From Methylobacterium bullatum (GTDB lineage Bacteria; Pseudomonadota; Alphaproteobacteria; Rhizobiales; Beijerinckiaceae), in NCBI RefSeq assembly GCF_014845095.1, contig NZ_NKUG01000006.1, positions 1 to 55,877 on the forward strand: a stretch of DNA of 55,877 nt. The letters are read 5' to 3'. A program made the position numbers and the translations under genes. The notes below the pieces were generated by a model. It did no database searches and was not told the origin of the DNA. It saw only the letters and a list, made by a program, of their open reading frames with translations. Position 1 is the stretch's first letter. Every line of letters starts with the position of its first letter. Shown here piece by piece: positions 29,983 through 39,393 of this stretch.

Positions 29983-31047
29983 TCAATCGTCGTCCACGCC
30001 GCCGGAGACGGAGAGCAGGCTCTTCATCTCCTCGGACAGAAGCGCCTGCGCGCCCGTGAGCACGATCTCGGTGTCACCGGGCAGGTCCTCCACCACATAG
30101 GCATCGGCCGACATGGGCGGGTCGGCCTTGAGGGCGTGGCGCGCGAAGGCGTCGGGCGCCACCGCGCGATAGATCCAGGTTCCGCCTTGCCAATGCACCA
30201 CCGCGTCCTCGGGCACGCTGAGGCCGGTGACGGTCCGGTCCGAGGCGAGGAAGGCGAGCATGCTCATGCCGGGCAGGAAGCCGCTGTCACCGGGCACGGT
30301 GTAGAAGTAGCTGAGGCCCTGGATGCGCTGGTCGGTCCGGGTGGCCGGCGAGACGTAGCGCAGCGCGATCCGCGCGCTCTGCGGCGGCACCTCGGCGAAG
30401 GCGGCGGCGGGTTGGCCCTTGATGCTCTCGCCCGGCGGCAGGGTCACCTGGACCAGGAAGTCGACGCGCTCGATCAGACGGGTGATGGCCGGCGAGCGCT
30501 CGACGATGGCCCGTCCGATCACCGGCCCCCATTCCTGCTGCGCCGTGGCGGCGAGGGTGCGGACCTGCGATTCCGCCGCCGCCAGAGCGGCCTGATCGGT
30601 CTGGAACGTGCCCTCGGTGGTCTCGACCTGAACGGTGGTGGCGTAGGGGCCGAGATTCTTGGCGCGCTGGAAGGCGTTGCGCGAGACCTCGACCCGGGCC
30701 TGGGCGGTCTGGAGCTGCGCCCTGGCGCTGGCGTAGGAATTGGTCAGGTCGGTGACCCTGGCGACGTCGAGGACGCTGCCATAGGCCTGGAGTTCCTCGC
30801 GGTGGGGGGCGGAGGGCCGCACCTGCGTGGCGATGCCGAGGCGCTCGCGCTCCGCCGGCTTGAGCCGCACCACGGTGCGCCCGTCCTCGATGGCGGTGCG
30901 CTGGGCCGGAAGATGGCGCGGGGCAGGGGGACCGGGGGCGACCCGCTCGCGCAGTTCGGCGATGAGGGCCGTGCCGGCTTCGCTCACCGCGAAGGCGGCG
31001 ATTCCACCCACGATTCCCGCGAAGAGGAGACCACGCAGCCACGACAC
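29983..31047 (-). CDS. Efflux RND periplasmic adaptor subunit
   Basis: HlyD-type membrane-fusion protein paired with the pump gene one base downstream. The GTG start at 31047 has GGGAGG eight bases upstream and puts a membrane helix (LRGLLFAGIVGGIAAFAV) right at the N-terminus, giving 354 residues. The frame is open to 31200; the extra 51 codons encode a Gly/Arg/Lys-rich simple repeat and are less likely. The coiled-coil and lipoyl-like regions lie at about 80-210. It lacks the His clusters of the adaptor at the left end, suggesting a different substrate. Confidence 0.85.
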   Translation of the reverse strand: MSWLRGLLFAGIVGGIAAFAVSEAGTALIAELRERVAPGPPAPRHLPAQRTAIEDGRTVVRLKPAERERLGIATQVRPSAPHREELQAYGSVLDVARVTDLTNSYASARAQLQTAQARVEVSRNAFQRAKNLGPYATTVQVETTEGTFQTDQAALAAAESQVRTLAATAQQEWGPVIGRAIVERSPAITRLIERVDFLVQVTLPPGESIKGQPAAAFAEVPPQSARIALRYVSPATRTDQRIQGLSYFYTVPGDSGFLPGMSMLAFLASDRTVTGLSVPEDAVVHWQGGTWIYRAVAPDAFARHALKADPPMSADAYVVEDLPGDTEIVLTGAQALLSEEMKSLLSVSGGVDDD

Positions 31048-31271
31048 CAGAACCGCCCTCCCCGGCCTCGCGATCGATACGCCGCGTCGTTCCTCGTGAA
31101 CGGATACAGCGTCGCCCCGCAACCCGATACGGGCGATGCCGGATTTTCCCGCCTTGCCTCCCGTCTCGCCTCCCGCCTTGCCTCTCGCCCTGCCCCGCAC
31201 CGTTGCGCCGGCCTGCGCGCGGTTTCGCGATTCCCGCGGTCGTGAGATGGTGGAGGCGGCCGGAGAGCGTC

Positions 31272-32216
31272 GTGACCCACATCATCCCGCTGCCCTACAG
31301 GCCGCCCTACGACTGGCCCGCGATCCTGGCCTATCTCGGCGGCCGGGCCATTCCGGGTGTCGAGGTGGTGACGGCGGATGCCTATGCCCGGACCGTCTAC
31401 CTCGGCGGTCGCCCCGGCACGATCTCCGTCATGCGGGGCGGGGACGATGCCCTCGTCGCGACGGTGGATCATCCCGATCCGGCGACTCTGCCGGACGTCC
31501 TGGCGCGGCTGAGGCCGATGTTCGATTGCGATGCCGACCCGGCCCTCATCGCGGCGGCGCTCTCGCGCCACCCCGACCTCGCACCCCTCGTGGCCGAACG
31601 GCCGGGCCTGCGGGTTCCGGGCGCCTGGGACGGGTTCGAGATCGCGGTACGCGCCATTCTCGGACAGCAGGTCTCGGTCAATGCGGCGACCCGTCTCGCC
31701 GGCCGTCTGGTTTCCGCCTTCGGTGAAGCGATGGCGCCGGACGACGCCGGAACGGGGCTGACCCACCTGTTCCCGACGCCGGATCGCCTGCTCGATGCGG
31801 ACGTGGCCGCGACGCTGGGCATGCCCGGCGCACGCGGCAGGGCGATCGGCGCCCTCGCGGCGGAGGCCCATGCGAAGCCCGACCTGTTCGCACGGGGACG
31901 CGGGCTCGACCCTGCGGTGGCCGCCCTGAGGGCGATGAGCGGGATCGGCGAATGGACGGCGCAGTACATTGCCCTCAGGGCGTTGCGCGAACCGGATGCG
32001 CTGCCGGCGAGCGACCTCGCCCTGCTCCGGTCCCTCGATACCGGGGCGGGGCGTCCGACACCGGCGCAATTGCTCGCCCGGGCCGAAGCCTGGCGGCCCT
32101 GGCGGGCCTATGCCGCCGTGCATCTCTGGACGAGCGACGCCGCGCGGATCGCCGCCGCCCTGCCGGTCCCCAAACCCGCCGCCAAGCGCCGCCCTCCCCG
32201 GCCCGTCTCAGGGTAG
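31272..32216 (+). CDS. alkA: DNA-3-methyladenine glycosylase II (AlkA)
   Basis: Removes alkylated bases from DNA by base excision. It has 314 residues: an AlkA N-terminal domain (about 1-110) then the HhH-GPD fold, with ILGQQVSVNAATRLAGRLV, the hairpin AMSGIGEWTAQYIALRAL and catalytic Asp248 in LPASDLALLRS. The GTG start at 31272 has GGAG seven bases upstream; a TTG at 31203 in frame is less likely. No Ada domain is attached. It is divergent from the RND adaptor gene. Confidence 0.9.
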   Translation: MTHIIPLPYRPPYDWPAILAYLGGRAIPGVEVVTADAYARTVYLGGRPGTISVMRGGDDALVATVDHPDPATLPDVLARLRPMFDCDADPALIAAALSRHPDLAPLVAERPGLRVPGAWDGFEIAVRAILGQQVSVNAATRLAGRLVSAFGEAMAPDDAGTGLTHLFPTPDRLLDADVAATLGMPGARGRAIGALAAEAHAKPDLFARGRGLDPAVAALRAMSGIGEWTAQYIALRALREPDALPASDLALLRSLDTGAGRPTPAQLLARAEAWRPWRAYAAVHLWTSDAARIAAALPVPKPAAKRRPPRPVSG

Positions 32217-32334
32217 GATCCGCGATGTCAGCCCTGCTTCCGGCGGGCTTGCTCAGCCCGTCATGGGCGGGACAGAAGGGGGCGGCGGTACCGCCAGCGA
32301 AGAACCATCTCCGAGCAAAGCCGCCGAAGGGATC

Positions 32335-33276
32335 ATGACCTCTCCGTCCGCCTCCCCCGGCCCGGCCGTCGAGACCCGCGCGGTCGCCGCCTACCCGCTC
32401 CTCCTGTTCACGACCCTGCTGTGGGGCGGCAACGTGGTCGCGGGCAAATGGGCCGTGGGCGAGGTCTCGCCCCAGGTGCTCACCTGCCTGCGCTGGGCCT
32501 TCGCCTGCCTCGCGCTGGCCTGGCCGGCCTGGCGCGGGATCGTGTCCGAGCGCCACCTGATCGCGCGCCACTGGCGCTACGTCCTGCTGATGGGGGCCTG
32601 CGGCTACACCGCCTATGCGAGCCTGTTCTACGCCGCCGGCATCTACACCACCGGCGTGAACGTCGCCCTGTTCCAGGGGGCGATCCCGGTCCTCGTCATC
32701 CTGCTGAACTACGTCGTGCATCGCGTCGCCGTCACCGGGGCGCAGATCCTCGGCGTTGTCATCACCCTCGGCGGCGCGGGCGTGGCGGCGACCCACGGCG
32801 ACTGGCACATCCTGTCGACGCTGTCCTTCAACATCGGCGACATGCTGATGCTCGGCGCCTGCCTGCTCTATGCCGGCTACACCGTCGCCCTCGCCGACCG
32901 GCCCAAGATGTCCGGCCTGACCTTCTTCTCGGCGATGGCGCTGGCCGCTCTCGTGACCTCCCTGCCCGCCCTCGTCCTCGAACAGGCCGCCGGAACCCTG
33001 ATCTGGCCGACACCGAAGGGGTGGGCCATCGTCGCCTTTGTGGCCCTCGGCCCGTCCCTCATCGCCCAGCTCTCGTTCATGCGGGGCGTCGAACTGATCG
33101 GCCCGAACCGGGCGGGAGTGTTCGTGAACCTCGTGCCGATCTTCGGCTCGGGCCTCGCCATCCTCGTCGTCGGCGAGCCCTTCCAATGGTACCAAGCCGC
33201 GGCCTTGGCCCTCGTGCTCGGCGGCATCGTCATCGCCGAGCGCTTCGGACGCCGCGAACGCCCGGGCGGCAAGTGA
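32335..33276 (+). CDS. EamA-family (DMT) transporter
   Basis: Inner-membrane exporter or permease of the drug/metabolite superfamily. It has 313 residues with about ten hydrophobic segments in two EamA repeats. The first repeat starts LLLFTTLLWGGNVVAGKWA and the second ends AAALALVLGGIVIAERFGRR. ATG 32335 follows GAAGG. The substrate is unknown; relatives export amino acids or other metabolites. Confidence 0.9.
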   Translation: MTSPSASPGPAVETRAVAAYPLLLFTTLLWGGNVVAGKWAVGEVSPQVLTCLRWAFACLALAWPAWRGIVSERHLIARHWRYVLLMGACGYTAYASLFYAAGIYTTGVNVALFQGAIPVLVILLNYVVHRVAVTGAQILGVVITLGGAGVAATHGDWHILSTLSFNIGDMLMLGACLLYAGYTVALADRPKMSGLTFFSAMALAALVTSLPALVLEQAAGTLIWPTPKGWAIVAFVALGPSLIAQLSFMRGVELIGPNRAGVFVNLVPIFGSGLAILVVGEPFQWYQAAALALVLGGIVIAERFGRRERPGGK

Positions 33277-33303
33277 GGCGGCGAGCGAGGCGAGACGTCC
33301 GGT

Positions 33304-33780
33304 TCAGCCGGCGGCCGCGCGCTCGAGCGCGGCGATGTCGAACTTGATCATGCCCTGCATGGCGGAGAAGACGCGGCGCGCCACGGCCGGATCGGGATCG
33401 GCCAGCAGCCGGGGGAGGATCGTCGGCACGATCTGCCAGGGCACACCCCACCTGTCCCGAAGCCAGCCGCACATGATCTCGGCCCCGCCATCCGCCGTGA
33501 GCGCCGTCCATAACCGGTCGACCTCGTCCTGGTCGGCGCAGGCCACGGAGATCGAAGCCGCCGTGCCGTAATCGGCCGTGGTGCCTCCGTTCAGGGCCTG
33601 AAAGCTGTGTCCGCCGAGGGTGAAGGTCACCAGCAGCGCATCGCCCGCCTCCCCGCCCAGCCAGGGTCCGGGCGAGCGCTGGACATGGTCGATCCGCGAA
33701 TCGGGGACGAGGGAGACGTAGAGGCCGACCGCCGCCTCGATGTCCTTACCGAACCACAGGCAGGTGCTGACCTTGGGCAT
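33304..33780 (-). CDS. VOC-family protein (PhnB / glyoxalase-like)
   Basis: A 158-residue protein of the vicinal-oxygen-chelate fold, PhnB-type. The N-terminus MPKVSTCLWFGKDIEAAVGL, the LGGHSFQALNGG strand and the segment WGVPWQIVPTILPRLLADPD are characteristic. The catalytic role of this branch is not established. It is convergent with the transporter gene. Confidence 0.85.
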   Translation of the reverse strand: MPKVSTCLWFGKDIEAAVGLYVSLVPDSRIDHVQRSPGPWLGGEAGDALLVTFTLGGHSFQALNGGTTADYGTAASISVACADQDEVDRLWTALTADGGAEIMCGWLRDRWGVPWQIVPTILPRLLADPDPAVARRVFSAMQGMIKFDIAALERAAAG

Positions 33781-33842
33781 CGTCGACTCCTCTTGCGAGG
33801 TTGAGCTCGCGCGAGACTATCGAATGTCCGGCCTCGAGCCCA

Positions 33843-34574
33843 TCAGATGATGAGCCCCCGCCGCAGGGCGATGGCGACGGCCTGGGTCCGGTTGGCGGTG
33901 CCGAGCTTGGCGCGGGCGGAGCGCAGATGGAAATCGACGCCATGGGCGGAGATCCCCATGACCTCGCCGATCTCCCAGTCGGTCTTGCCTTCGGCCGCCC
34001 ATTGCAGGGCCTCGCGCTCGCGCGGGGCGAGGCGCGCGGAGGCCGCCGGGTTCTGGCCGTTCAACAGCAGCAGGTGGCCGAACGCGTAGGTGGCGGCGAG
34101 CTGGAGCATGCCGCGATCCGCCGGATCGATGGCGAGACGCTCGCCCGAAACACTGAATCCGGCGGTCTCGCCGTCGAGGGTCATCAACGGAATGGTCAGG
34201 CCGTCGCGCAGGCCGAAATCCCTCGCCTCGTCCATCACCCTGCGCGCCAGGGGATCGTCGGCATGCTCATCGGTGGCGTCGCTCCAGGCGAAGGGCGCGG
34301 TGGAGTGGCCGAGGCGCTGAACCGTGGGGTCGTGGAAGGCATAGCCGCGCGTCAGGTAGCGCCGGCCCCATTCCATCGGGAAAGTGTTGAGAAGGACGTG
34401 GCCGCGCTGCTGTCGGACGGGCGCGCCACGGGCCGGCACGGTGGCCGCCATGATGTGGGCGACGCCGAGATCCGCCAGTTCCGCCATCAGAAGCCGGGCG
34501 ACGTCCTCGCCGCTCGCGGTACGATCGAGGGAGCGGAGGAAGCCGAGGGTCTGATCGAGGGATTTGCGCGTCAC
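33843..34574 (-). CDS. LuxR-family regulator with autoinducer-binding domain (LuxR solo)
   Basis: A 243-residue quorum-sensing-type transcription factor. The N-terminal acyl-homoserine-lactone domain keeps the key positions of TraR/LuxR: Trp69, Tyr73, Asp82, Pro83 and Trp97. The C-terminal helix-turn-helix (about 178-240) contains LAPREREALQWAAEGKTDWE and the recognition region ending FHLRSARAKLGTANRTQAVA. No luxI-like synthase is in the window, so it may respond to signals made elsewhere in the genome or by other cells. No clear lux box was found in its upstream region. Confidence 0.88.
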   Translation of the reverse strand: MTRKSLDQTLGFLRSLDRTASGEDVARLLMAELADLGVAHIMAATVPARGAPVRQQRGHVLLNTFPMEWGRRYLTRGYAFHDPTVQRLGHSTAPFAWSDATDEHADDPLARRVMDEARDFGLRDGLTIPLMTLDGETAGFSVSGERLAIDPADRGMLQLAATYAFGHLLLLNGQNPAASARLAPREREALQWAAEGKTDWEIGEVMGISAHGVDFHLRSARAKLGTANRTQAVAIALRRGLII

Positions 34575-34702
34575 ACGCGTACTGCCAGGCGAGTCCGATC
34601 ACGTTTACATGATCGAAGGGCATGTGAGCGCGCTAACTCTAGATTGTCAACGCCTTCCCTCGGGTAGGATCGATTTTGCACAAACGAGTGTCCGAGGGAG
34701 CA

Positions 34703-35167
34703 TCAGCCGAACAGGTCGACGGTCCTGAAACCGGCCGCCTCCAGTCGCTCGGCCAGGACGCGGCGATGGCACCGTTCCGGATCGCGCTCGAAACAGAGGA
34801 GACAGGTGGGCGCCCGTGCGGCGAGCTCGCACAGGGCATCGAGGGCGAGGCCGCCATCGGCGGTATCGAGGACCTCCTCGCAGTAGATCCGGCGCATCAG
34901 CGCCGCGTCATGAGCCCGGGCGGCTTCCCGCCCGGCCTTGGGCGTGCCGAGTTCGCGCGCATGCGCGTAGGCGAGACCCGCCTCCTCCAGGCTCGTCTTC
35001 AGGGCGTTCTTCGAAAAACCTCGCTTGCGCGAATTCGCCACCGCGCGAACGTCGGCCAGGGTCGCGACGCCGGCATCCTTCAGGGTCGCCACGAAACGCT
35101 CGGAATCGAGCCCTTCGTAGCCGATGGTGAACAAAACCTTCTGCAGTCTCCCCTCCCCTCGAAACAC
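34703..35167 (-). CDS. DUF488-family protein
   Basis: A 154-residue cytoplasmic protein. Family marks are the N-terminal FTIGYEGLDSERFV, the DVRAVANSRKRGFSK segment and the C-terminal CFERDPERCHRRVLAE motif with two Cys and a His. The function of DUF488 is not known. It is upstream of luxR on the same strand, separated by about 130 bases. Confidence 0.85.
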   Translation of the reverse strand: MFRGEGRLQKVLFTIGYEGLDSERFVATLKDAGVATLADVRAVANSRKRGFSKNALKTSLEEAGLAYAHARELGTPKAGREAARAHDAALMRRIYCEEVLDTADGGLALDALCELAARAPTCLLCFERDPERCHRRVLAERLEAAGFRTVDLFG

Positions 35168-35350
35168 CAGACCGGCTCGTGACTTAGCCTCGGGCGCCGG
35201 CCTGCGGCCTAAGCGCCGGAATGCGCCCTATGTGGCTCGCAGGCAACGACTTCCGGAATTCCGCCGCATTGCCGTCAAAGCTCTGTTAACCGCGCAGGGG
35301 CCATCCCTTAGCGATGAGTGTAGCGCGTGAGAACGGTGGGCCGGGCATCG

Positions 35351-36220
35351 ATGTCGCTTAAGAACGGGATCGCCCCGACAATCATGGCCGGGATGCCACG
35401 CGGCGTCGCCATGCGCTGGGCCAAACGCTCTCTGACCGCCGCCCTGCTCGCGACTCTCGCGGCCTGCGCCGGAAACCACAGCGACTTCTACCCCACCAAG
35501 GGCGACGTGAAGCCCCATCCGGGGGTGGCGCGCGCCAAGCAGCACCCGATCCAGGGCATCGACATCTCGAAATGGCAGGGGCCGATCGATTGGGCCTCGG
35601 TGCGCGGTGCCGGCACGCAGTTCGCCTTCATCAAGGCGACGGAGGGCGGCGACCACGTGGACGAGCGGTTCCGCGCCAATTGGGACGGCGCCGCCAAGGC
35701 GGGCGTGCCCCGTGGGGCCTACCATTTCGTGTTCTGGTGCCGCTCGGCCCAGGACCAGATGGAGTGGTTCAAGAAGAACGTCCCCAACGATCCGACCGCC
35801 CTGCCCCCCGTCCTCGACGTGGAGTGGAACGGCCATTCGCAGCTCTGCCCCAAGAAGCTGCCGAAAGCCCAGGCGCTGGCGATGATGCGCTACATGCTCG
35901 ACGAGATGGAGCGCTACACCGGCAAGCGTCCGATCATCTATACCGACATCACCTTCCATAAGGACGTGCTCGAGGACGAGCTGCCCGACTACCCGCACTG
36001 GGTCCGCTCCACGGCGGCCGAGCCCGAGCAGCGCTACGCCAAGCGCAAGTGGATGCTGTGGCAGTTCACCTCCACGGGCCGGGTTCCGGGCGTGCGCGGC
36101 GACGTCGACCGCAACGCGTTCTACGGCTCCACCGCGGAATGGGCCTCGTTCCTGTCGACGGATTGCGACCCCCGCGACCATAGCCGACTCGCCGGACAGG
36201 GGCTCTGCAGCGGGAAGTAG
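35351..36220 (+). CDS. GH25-family lysozyme lipoprotein
   Basis: Muramidase-type glycoside hydrolase of family 25, likely cleaving peptidoglycan. With ATG 35351 it has 289 residues. A lipoprotein signal ends LAAC with the lipid Cys at about residue 39. Catalytic features are GIDISKWQGPIDW with Asp71 and the DxE pair in LDVEWNG. The RxNxxYG-like end DRNAFYGS is also present. Several in-frame starts exist (35327, 35384, 35411); the last would give a compact signal peptide. It stands alone and divergent from the DUF488 gene. Confidence 0.88.
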   Translation: MSLKNGIAPTIMAGMPRGVAMRWAKRSLTAALLATLAACAGNHSDFYPTKGDVKPHPGVARAKQHPIQGIDISKWQGPIDWASVRGAGTQFAFIKATEGGDHVDERFRANWDGAAKAGVPRGAYHFVFWCRSAQDQMEWFKKNVPNDPTALPPVLDVEWNGHSQLCPKKLPKAQALAMMRYMLDEMERYTGKRPIIYTDITFHKDVLEDELPDYPHWVRSTAAEPEQRYAKRKWMLWQFTSTGRVPGVRGDVDRNAFYGSTAEWASFLSTDCDPRDHSRLAGQGLCSGK

Positions 36221-36363
36221 GGGAAGAACCGAAACGTCGGGGGACGTGTCACCGAGCGCCGCTAGAGCTGCGCCCGACCACGTTGGGTCGGGGCACATCT
36301 CTAGGCCTTTGTTGTGCCGCGCTCTTTTTCGCCGAACCGGCATCCACTTCGGCGGAGAGCGCT

Positions 36364-37044
36364 CTAGGGAGCGGCGCTCATCACACTGGTGAGGACGGTG
36401 CCGTAATGGCAGGCCGTGGCGGCGAGGACGAAGGCGTGCCAGATCGCGTTCTGGTACGGCAGGCTGCGCCAGACGTGGAAGATGACCCCGGCCGAGTAGA
36501 GCACGCCGCCGATCGCCAGAAGCCAGAGGGCCTCGGGGTTCAGTGCGCCGATCACCGATTCGTAGGTGGCGACGCCGCTCCATCCTAGGAGCAGGTAGAG
36601 CCCGATGGCGGCCCGGTCGAAACGGCCGGGCAGGAGCAGCTTCAGGGCGATGCCGATCGCCGCCAGCACCCAGATGAAGGCCAGAAGCATCCAGGCCGTC
36701 GAGCCGCGCCCGACCAGGGCGACCAGAGGCGTGTAGGTGCCGGCGATCATGAGGTAGATTAGGGCGTGGTCGGCCCGGCGCAGGATCCACTTGCGGCGCC
36801 CCACGGGCCACATGTTGTAGGTGGCCGAGACACCGAGCATCGACACCAGGGCGGCGGCATAGACCGCGACGGCCGCCCGCTCGGTCCAATCCAGCGGGGC
36901 CATCGCCGCCAGGATGACGATGGCGATGGAGCCCGCCACACCGAACGCGATGCCGGCGATATGCACGGCGGCATCCGCCATCAGCTCCCGGCGGGTATAG
37001 TTCCAGGTCAGTCCGATGGGTCTACCGTCCTCAGCCAGGAACAT
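36364..37044 (-). CDS. Hemolysin III family membrane protein (PAQR type)
   Basis: A 226-residue protein with seven hydrophobic segments. Conserved polar marks of the PAQR/hemolysin III fold are visible: SATYNMWP, RRADHALIYLMIAGTYTP and the C-terminal HAFVLAATACHYG with His residues for a metal site. In other bacteria members are linked to membrane homeostasis; the haemolytic activity is not general. Confidence 0.88.
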   Translation of the reverse strand: MFLAEDGRPIGLTWNYTRRELMADAAVHIAGIAFGVAGSIAIVILAAMAPLDWTERAAVAVYAAALVSMLGVSATYNMWPVGRRKWILRRADHALIYLMIAGTYTPLVALVGRGSTAWMLLAFIWVLAAIGIALKLLLPGRFDRAAIGLYLLLGWSGVATYESVIGALNPEALWLLAIGGVLYSAGVIFHVWRSLPYQNAIWHAFVLAATACHYGTVLTSVMSAAP

Positions 37045-37180
37045 CGCTGACTCCGAACTTTCCTAACCCAAGCTTAAGCGCCGAAGGCCCGGACTCGTTC
37101 CCTGATCGAACTGCGTAGGCGGCGAGCATCGTGAACCGCCGCCTACCTGATCGCCGCATATTGTCCCGGTGAGAAGATTC

Positions 37181-37369
37181 CTAGAAGGAGAAGGTCGTGA
37201 AGCGGCTTGCGAGGACGACGGCCCAGGCGGCGCCGAGAAGTCCCGTGAGACCGACGACGACCTTCCGGGTCCGCGCATGGCGCGTCCCGTCCGTGTCGGC
37301 GCCTTCGCGTGCCGTCTGGTCGCGCTCAACGAGTACCTGCTCTTCCGACACGAGGCGTTGGTCGTGCAT
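37181..37369 (-). CDS. Hypothetical small membrane-anchored protein
   Basis: A 62-residue frame from ATG 37369, with AAGG about ten bases upstream. The first ~35 residues are charged and hydrophilic (EEQVLVERDQTAREG). Residues about 38-55 form a single hydrophobic helix (VVVGLTGLLGAAWAVVLAS). This is a plausible tail-anchored protein. No family was recognised and coding is only moderately supported. Confidence 0.4.
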   Translation of the reverse strand: MHDQRLVSEEQVLVERDQTAREGADTDGTRHARTRKVVVGLTGLLGAAWAVVLASRFTTFSF

Positions 37370-37706
37370 GCTGGACGGCCTTTCGGTTGTGGCGTGACAC
37401 TGCCGGACGCCGCTTTCGCGGCGCCATCGACACATCGGCTAACGGTACAAACCCAAGCTTGGTTTCGCTGCGATGCAACAAAATATGGCTGGGGTGACGC
37501 TCGCCGAAGTGGACCGACACGGTGCAAGCATCCGGCCAATCCGGACCTACCATCCGGCATAGCGGTGTTGCGGTCTGTGCGATGCAGCAGCCGGCGCGCC
37601 GACGAGATCCGGAAAGCGGGCCGGGACAGACCCCCTCGCGTCCGGGCAAGAGGCCGTCTCCCCGAGCCCCCCTCGGCCTCCGCTACGATGTGTCCCCGGA
37701 GAGGGG
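37370..37706. other. Intergenic region upstream of the small membrane protein, 3' of the heme A synthase gene
   Basis: About 340 bases without a supported gene. Short open frames occur on both strands but none has a ribosome site, signal or recognisable family. No clear terminator with a T run was found. Confidence 0.4.
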
Positions 37707-38834
37707 CTAAGCGCCTCGGCCCGTCATGCCCTCGAAACCGAAGGCGGCGGAACTAGCGACGGGAGACGGCAGGGTCCGTGGGGTCGCTCCCCGGCTGAGC
37801 CGGGCATGCACCGTCGCCATCATCAGGACCGCCATGGCGAAGACCTGATGGGCGAGGCCCGCCCAGAGGGGTACCGCCAGCAGAAGGGTCACGATGCCCA
37901 ACCCCGCCTGCGCCAGGGTCAGGCCGGCGATGCCCATTGCGCGACGGGCCGTGCCGCTGGCGGGAAGCCGCCTGCGCGCGTCGACGGCGTGGAACAGCGC
38001 CACGGCCAGAAGGAGATAGGCCATGAGGCGGTGGTTGAACTGCACCAGGGTGACGTTGTCGACGAAGTTCTCGATCCACGGGCTGACCGCGAACAGGTCC
38101 GACGCCCCCGGCACGAGGACGCCGTCCATGTCTGGCCAGGTATTGTGCACGAGCCCGGCCTTCGATCCGGCGACGAGGCCGCCGAGACCGATCTGGAGCA
38201 GGACGAGGACCGGCAGCAGGGCCGCCATGATCCGCAGGCGACCGGGTGCCGGCTCGGATGGGCCGGACCTCAACCCAGCCGCCAGCCAGACGAGGCCGGC
38301 CAGGATCAGGCTCGCCGTGGTCAGGTGGAGGGCGAGCTTGAGGGGCGCCACCGCCGTCATCCCCGGCTGGAGGCCGGAAGCGACCATGATCCAGCCGATG
38401 GTGCCCTGAAGACCGCCGAGGACGCCCAGGGCGAGGAGCCCGTATCCCAGGCGCCGGTCGACGAGACCGCGCCACCAGAACACCAGGAGCGGCACGAAGA
38501 AAGCGAGCCCGAGGATGCGCCCGAGCAGGCGGTGGCCCCATTCCCAGGCGTAGATGACCTTGAAGTCCGACAACCCCATGCCCTGGTTGAGGATGCGGTA
38601 TTGCGGCGTGTCCTTGTACTTGTCGAACTCGGCGGCCCAGGCCTGTTCGGAGACCGGGGGGACCACGCCCGTCACCGGCCGCCATTCGGTGATCGACAAT
38701 CCCGATCCCGTCAGGCGGGTGGCACCGCCGACGGCGACCATGGCCACGACGAGGATCGCCAGCGTGTAGAGCCAGATGCGCACCGGGTTCGTGGAACGGA
38801 CCGGCGCAGTCGGGGTGGTTTCGCGTGAAGGCAT
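37707..38834 (-). CDS. ctaA: Heme A synthase (COX15/CtaA family)
   Basis: Integral membrane enzyme that oxidises the C-8 methyl of heme O to a formyl group, giving heme A for cytochrome aa3 oxidase. It has 375 residues and about eight membrane helices. The four haem-ligand His sites are visible: WEWGHRLLGR, LKLALHLTTASL, VQFNHRLMAYLL and GLAHQVFAMAVL. ATG 38834 gives MPSRETTPTAPV; the frame is open further upstream without family resemblance. It is the type 2, alphaproteobacterial/mitochondrial form. Confidence 0.95.
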   Translation of the reverse strand: MPSRETTPTAPVRSTNPVRIWLYTLAILVVAMVAVGGATRLTGSGLSITEWRPVTGVVPPVSEQAWAAEFDKYKDTPQYRILNQGMGLSDFKVIYAWEWGHRLLGRILGLAFFVPLLVFWWRGLVDRRLGYGLLALGVLGGLQGTIGWIMVASGLQPGMTAVAPLKLALHLTTASLILAGLVWLAAGLRSGPSEPAPGRLRIMAALLPVLVLLQIGLGGLVAGSKAGLVHNTWPDMDGVLVPGASDLFAVSPWIENFVDNVTLVQFNHRLMAYLLLAVALFHAVDARRRLPASGTARRAMGIAGLTLAQAGLGIVTLLLAVPLWAGLAHQVFAMAVLMMATVHARLSRGATPRTLPSPVASSAAFGFEGMTGRGA

Positions 38835-39057
38835 CGCGGTGGGGAGCTCGCGTGGTGTCGGGATCGGCGCGGGTTTCCCGTGCCTTGCGCCCTGCGTTAC
38901 GCATGCGGGGCCACCGGGGCAACGTCGCCCAGGGCCGCAGAGGGTTTGGATGCGGCGCGAGCGGCAATTGCCTTGCCGGGGCGGTCGGCCTAACCCCGGC
39001 GGACCTGACGCTGGGGAGAAGGCCCCTCGCCAAAGGCCCCTATACAGGAGAGCGCCC

Positions 39058-39276
39058 ATGCGCCGCCGCACCCGCACGCTGCTCGGCACGATCGGCATGC
39101 TCGCCTTCGTGGCGCTCTACGCGCCCCTCGCCATGGCCTTGGCCGACAGCCGCATCTCCCAGACGCCCCCGGCCGTGCAGGCGATCCTCTACGCCTTCCT
39201 CGGCATCGCCTGGATCTTCCCGTTGATGCCGCTGATCCGCTGGATGGAGCGAAAGGACGTCGACGGCGGCAGCTGA
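39058..39276 (+). CDS. DUF2842-family small membrane protein
   Basis: A 72-residue protein with two hydrophobic segments (LLGTIGMLAFVALYAPLAMA and AILYAFLGIAWIFPLMPL) and a charged C-terminus. ATG 39058 has AGGAG seven bases upstream, which decides the start against longer open frames. It is divergent from the heme A synthase gene; relatives are common in alphaproteobacteria and of unknown function. Confidence 0.8.
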   Translation: MRRRTRTLLGTIGMLAFVALYAPLAMALADSRISQTPPAVQAILYAFLGIAWIFPLMPLIRWMERKDVDGGS

Positions 39277-39393
39277 GAACCGGGGTTTCCCCCGACGCCG
39301 GGATTTCGCCGCACTCGGCCGTCACAGGCTTGGGCACGCTTTGATGTTCCCTCAGACCCAGGCCGAGATCCGCCGCTCCATGATCCGATCCTC

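Noticed and set aside
28083..30059. Plus-strand open frame antisense to the second RND pump
   Set aside because: Same GC-driven shadow effect; no family resemblance or ribosome site, and the opposite strand is an unmistakable RND pump.
31048..31200. Longer N-terminus of the second RND adaptor
   Set aside because: It encodes a Gly/Arg/Lys simple repeat before the membrane helix, while GTG 31047 has a good ribosome site.
34575..34702. lux box upstream of the LuxR solo gene
   Set aside because: No 18-20 base dyad of the expected form was found; only short chance inverted words.
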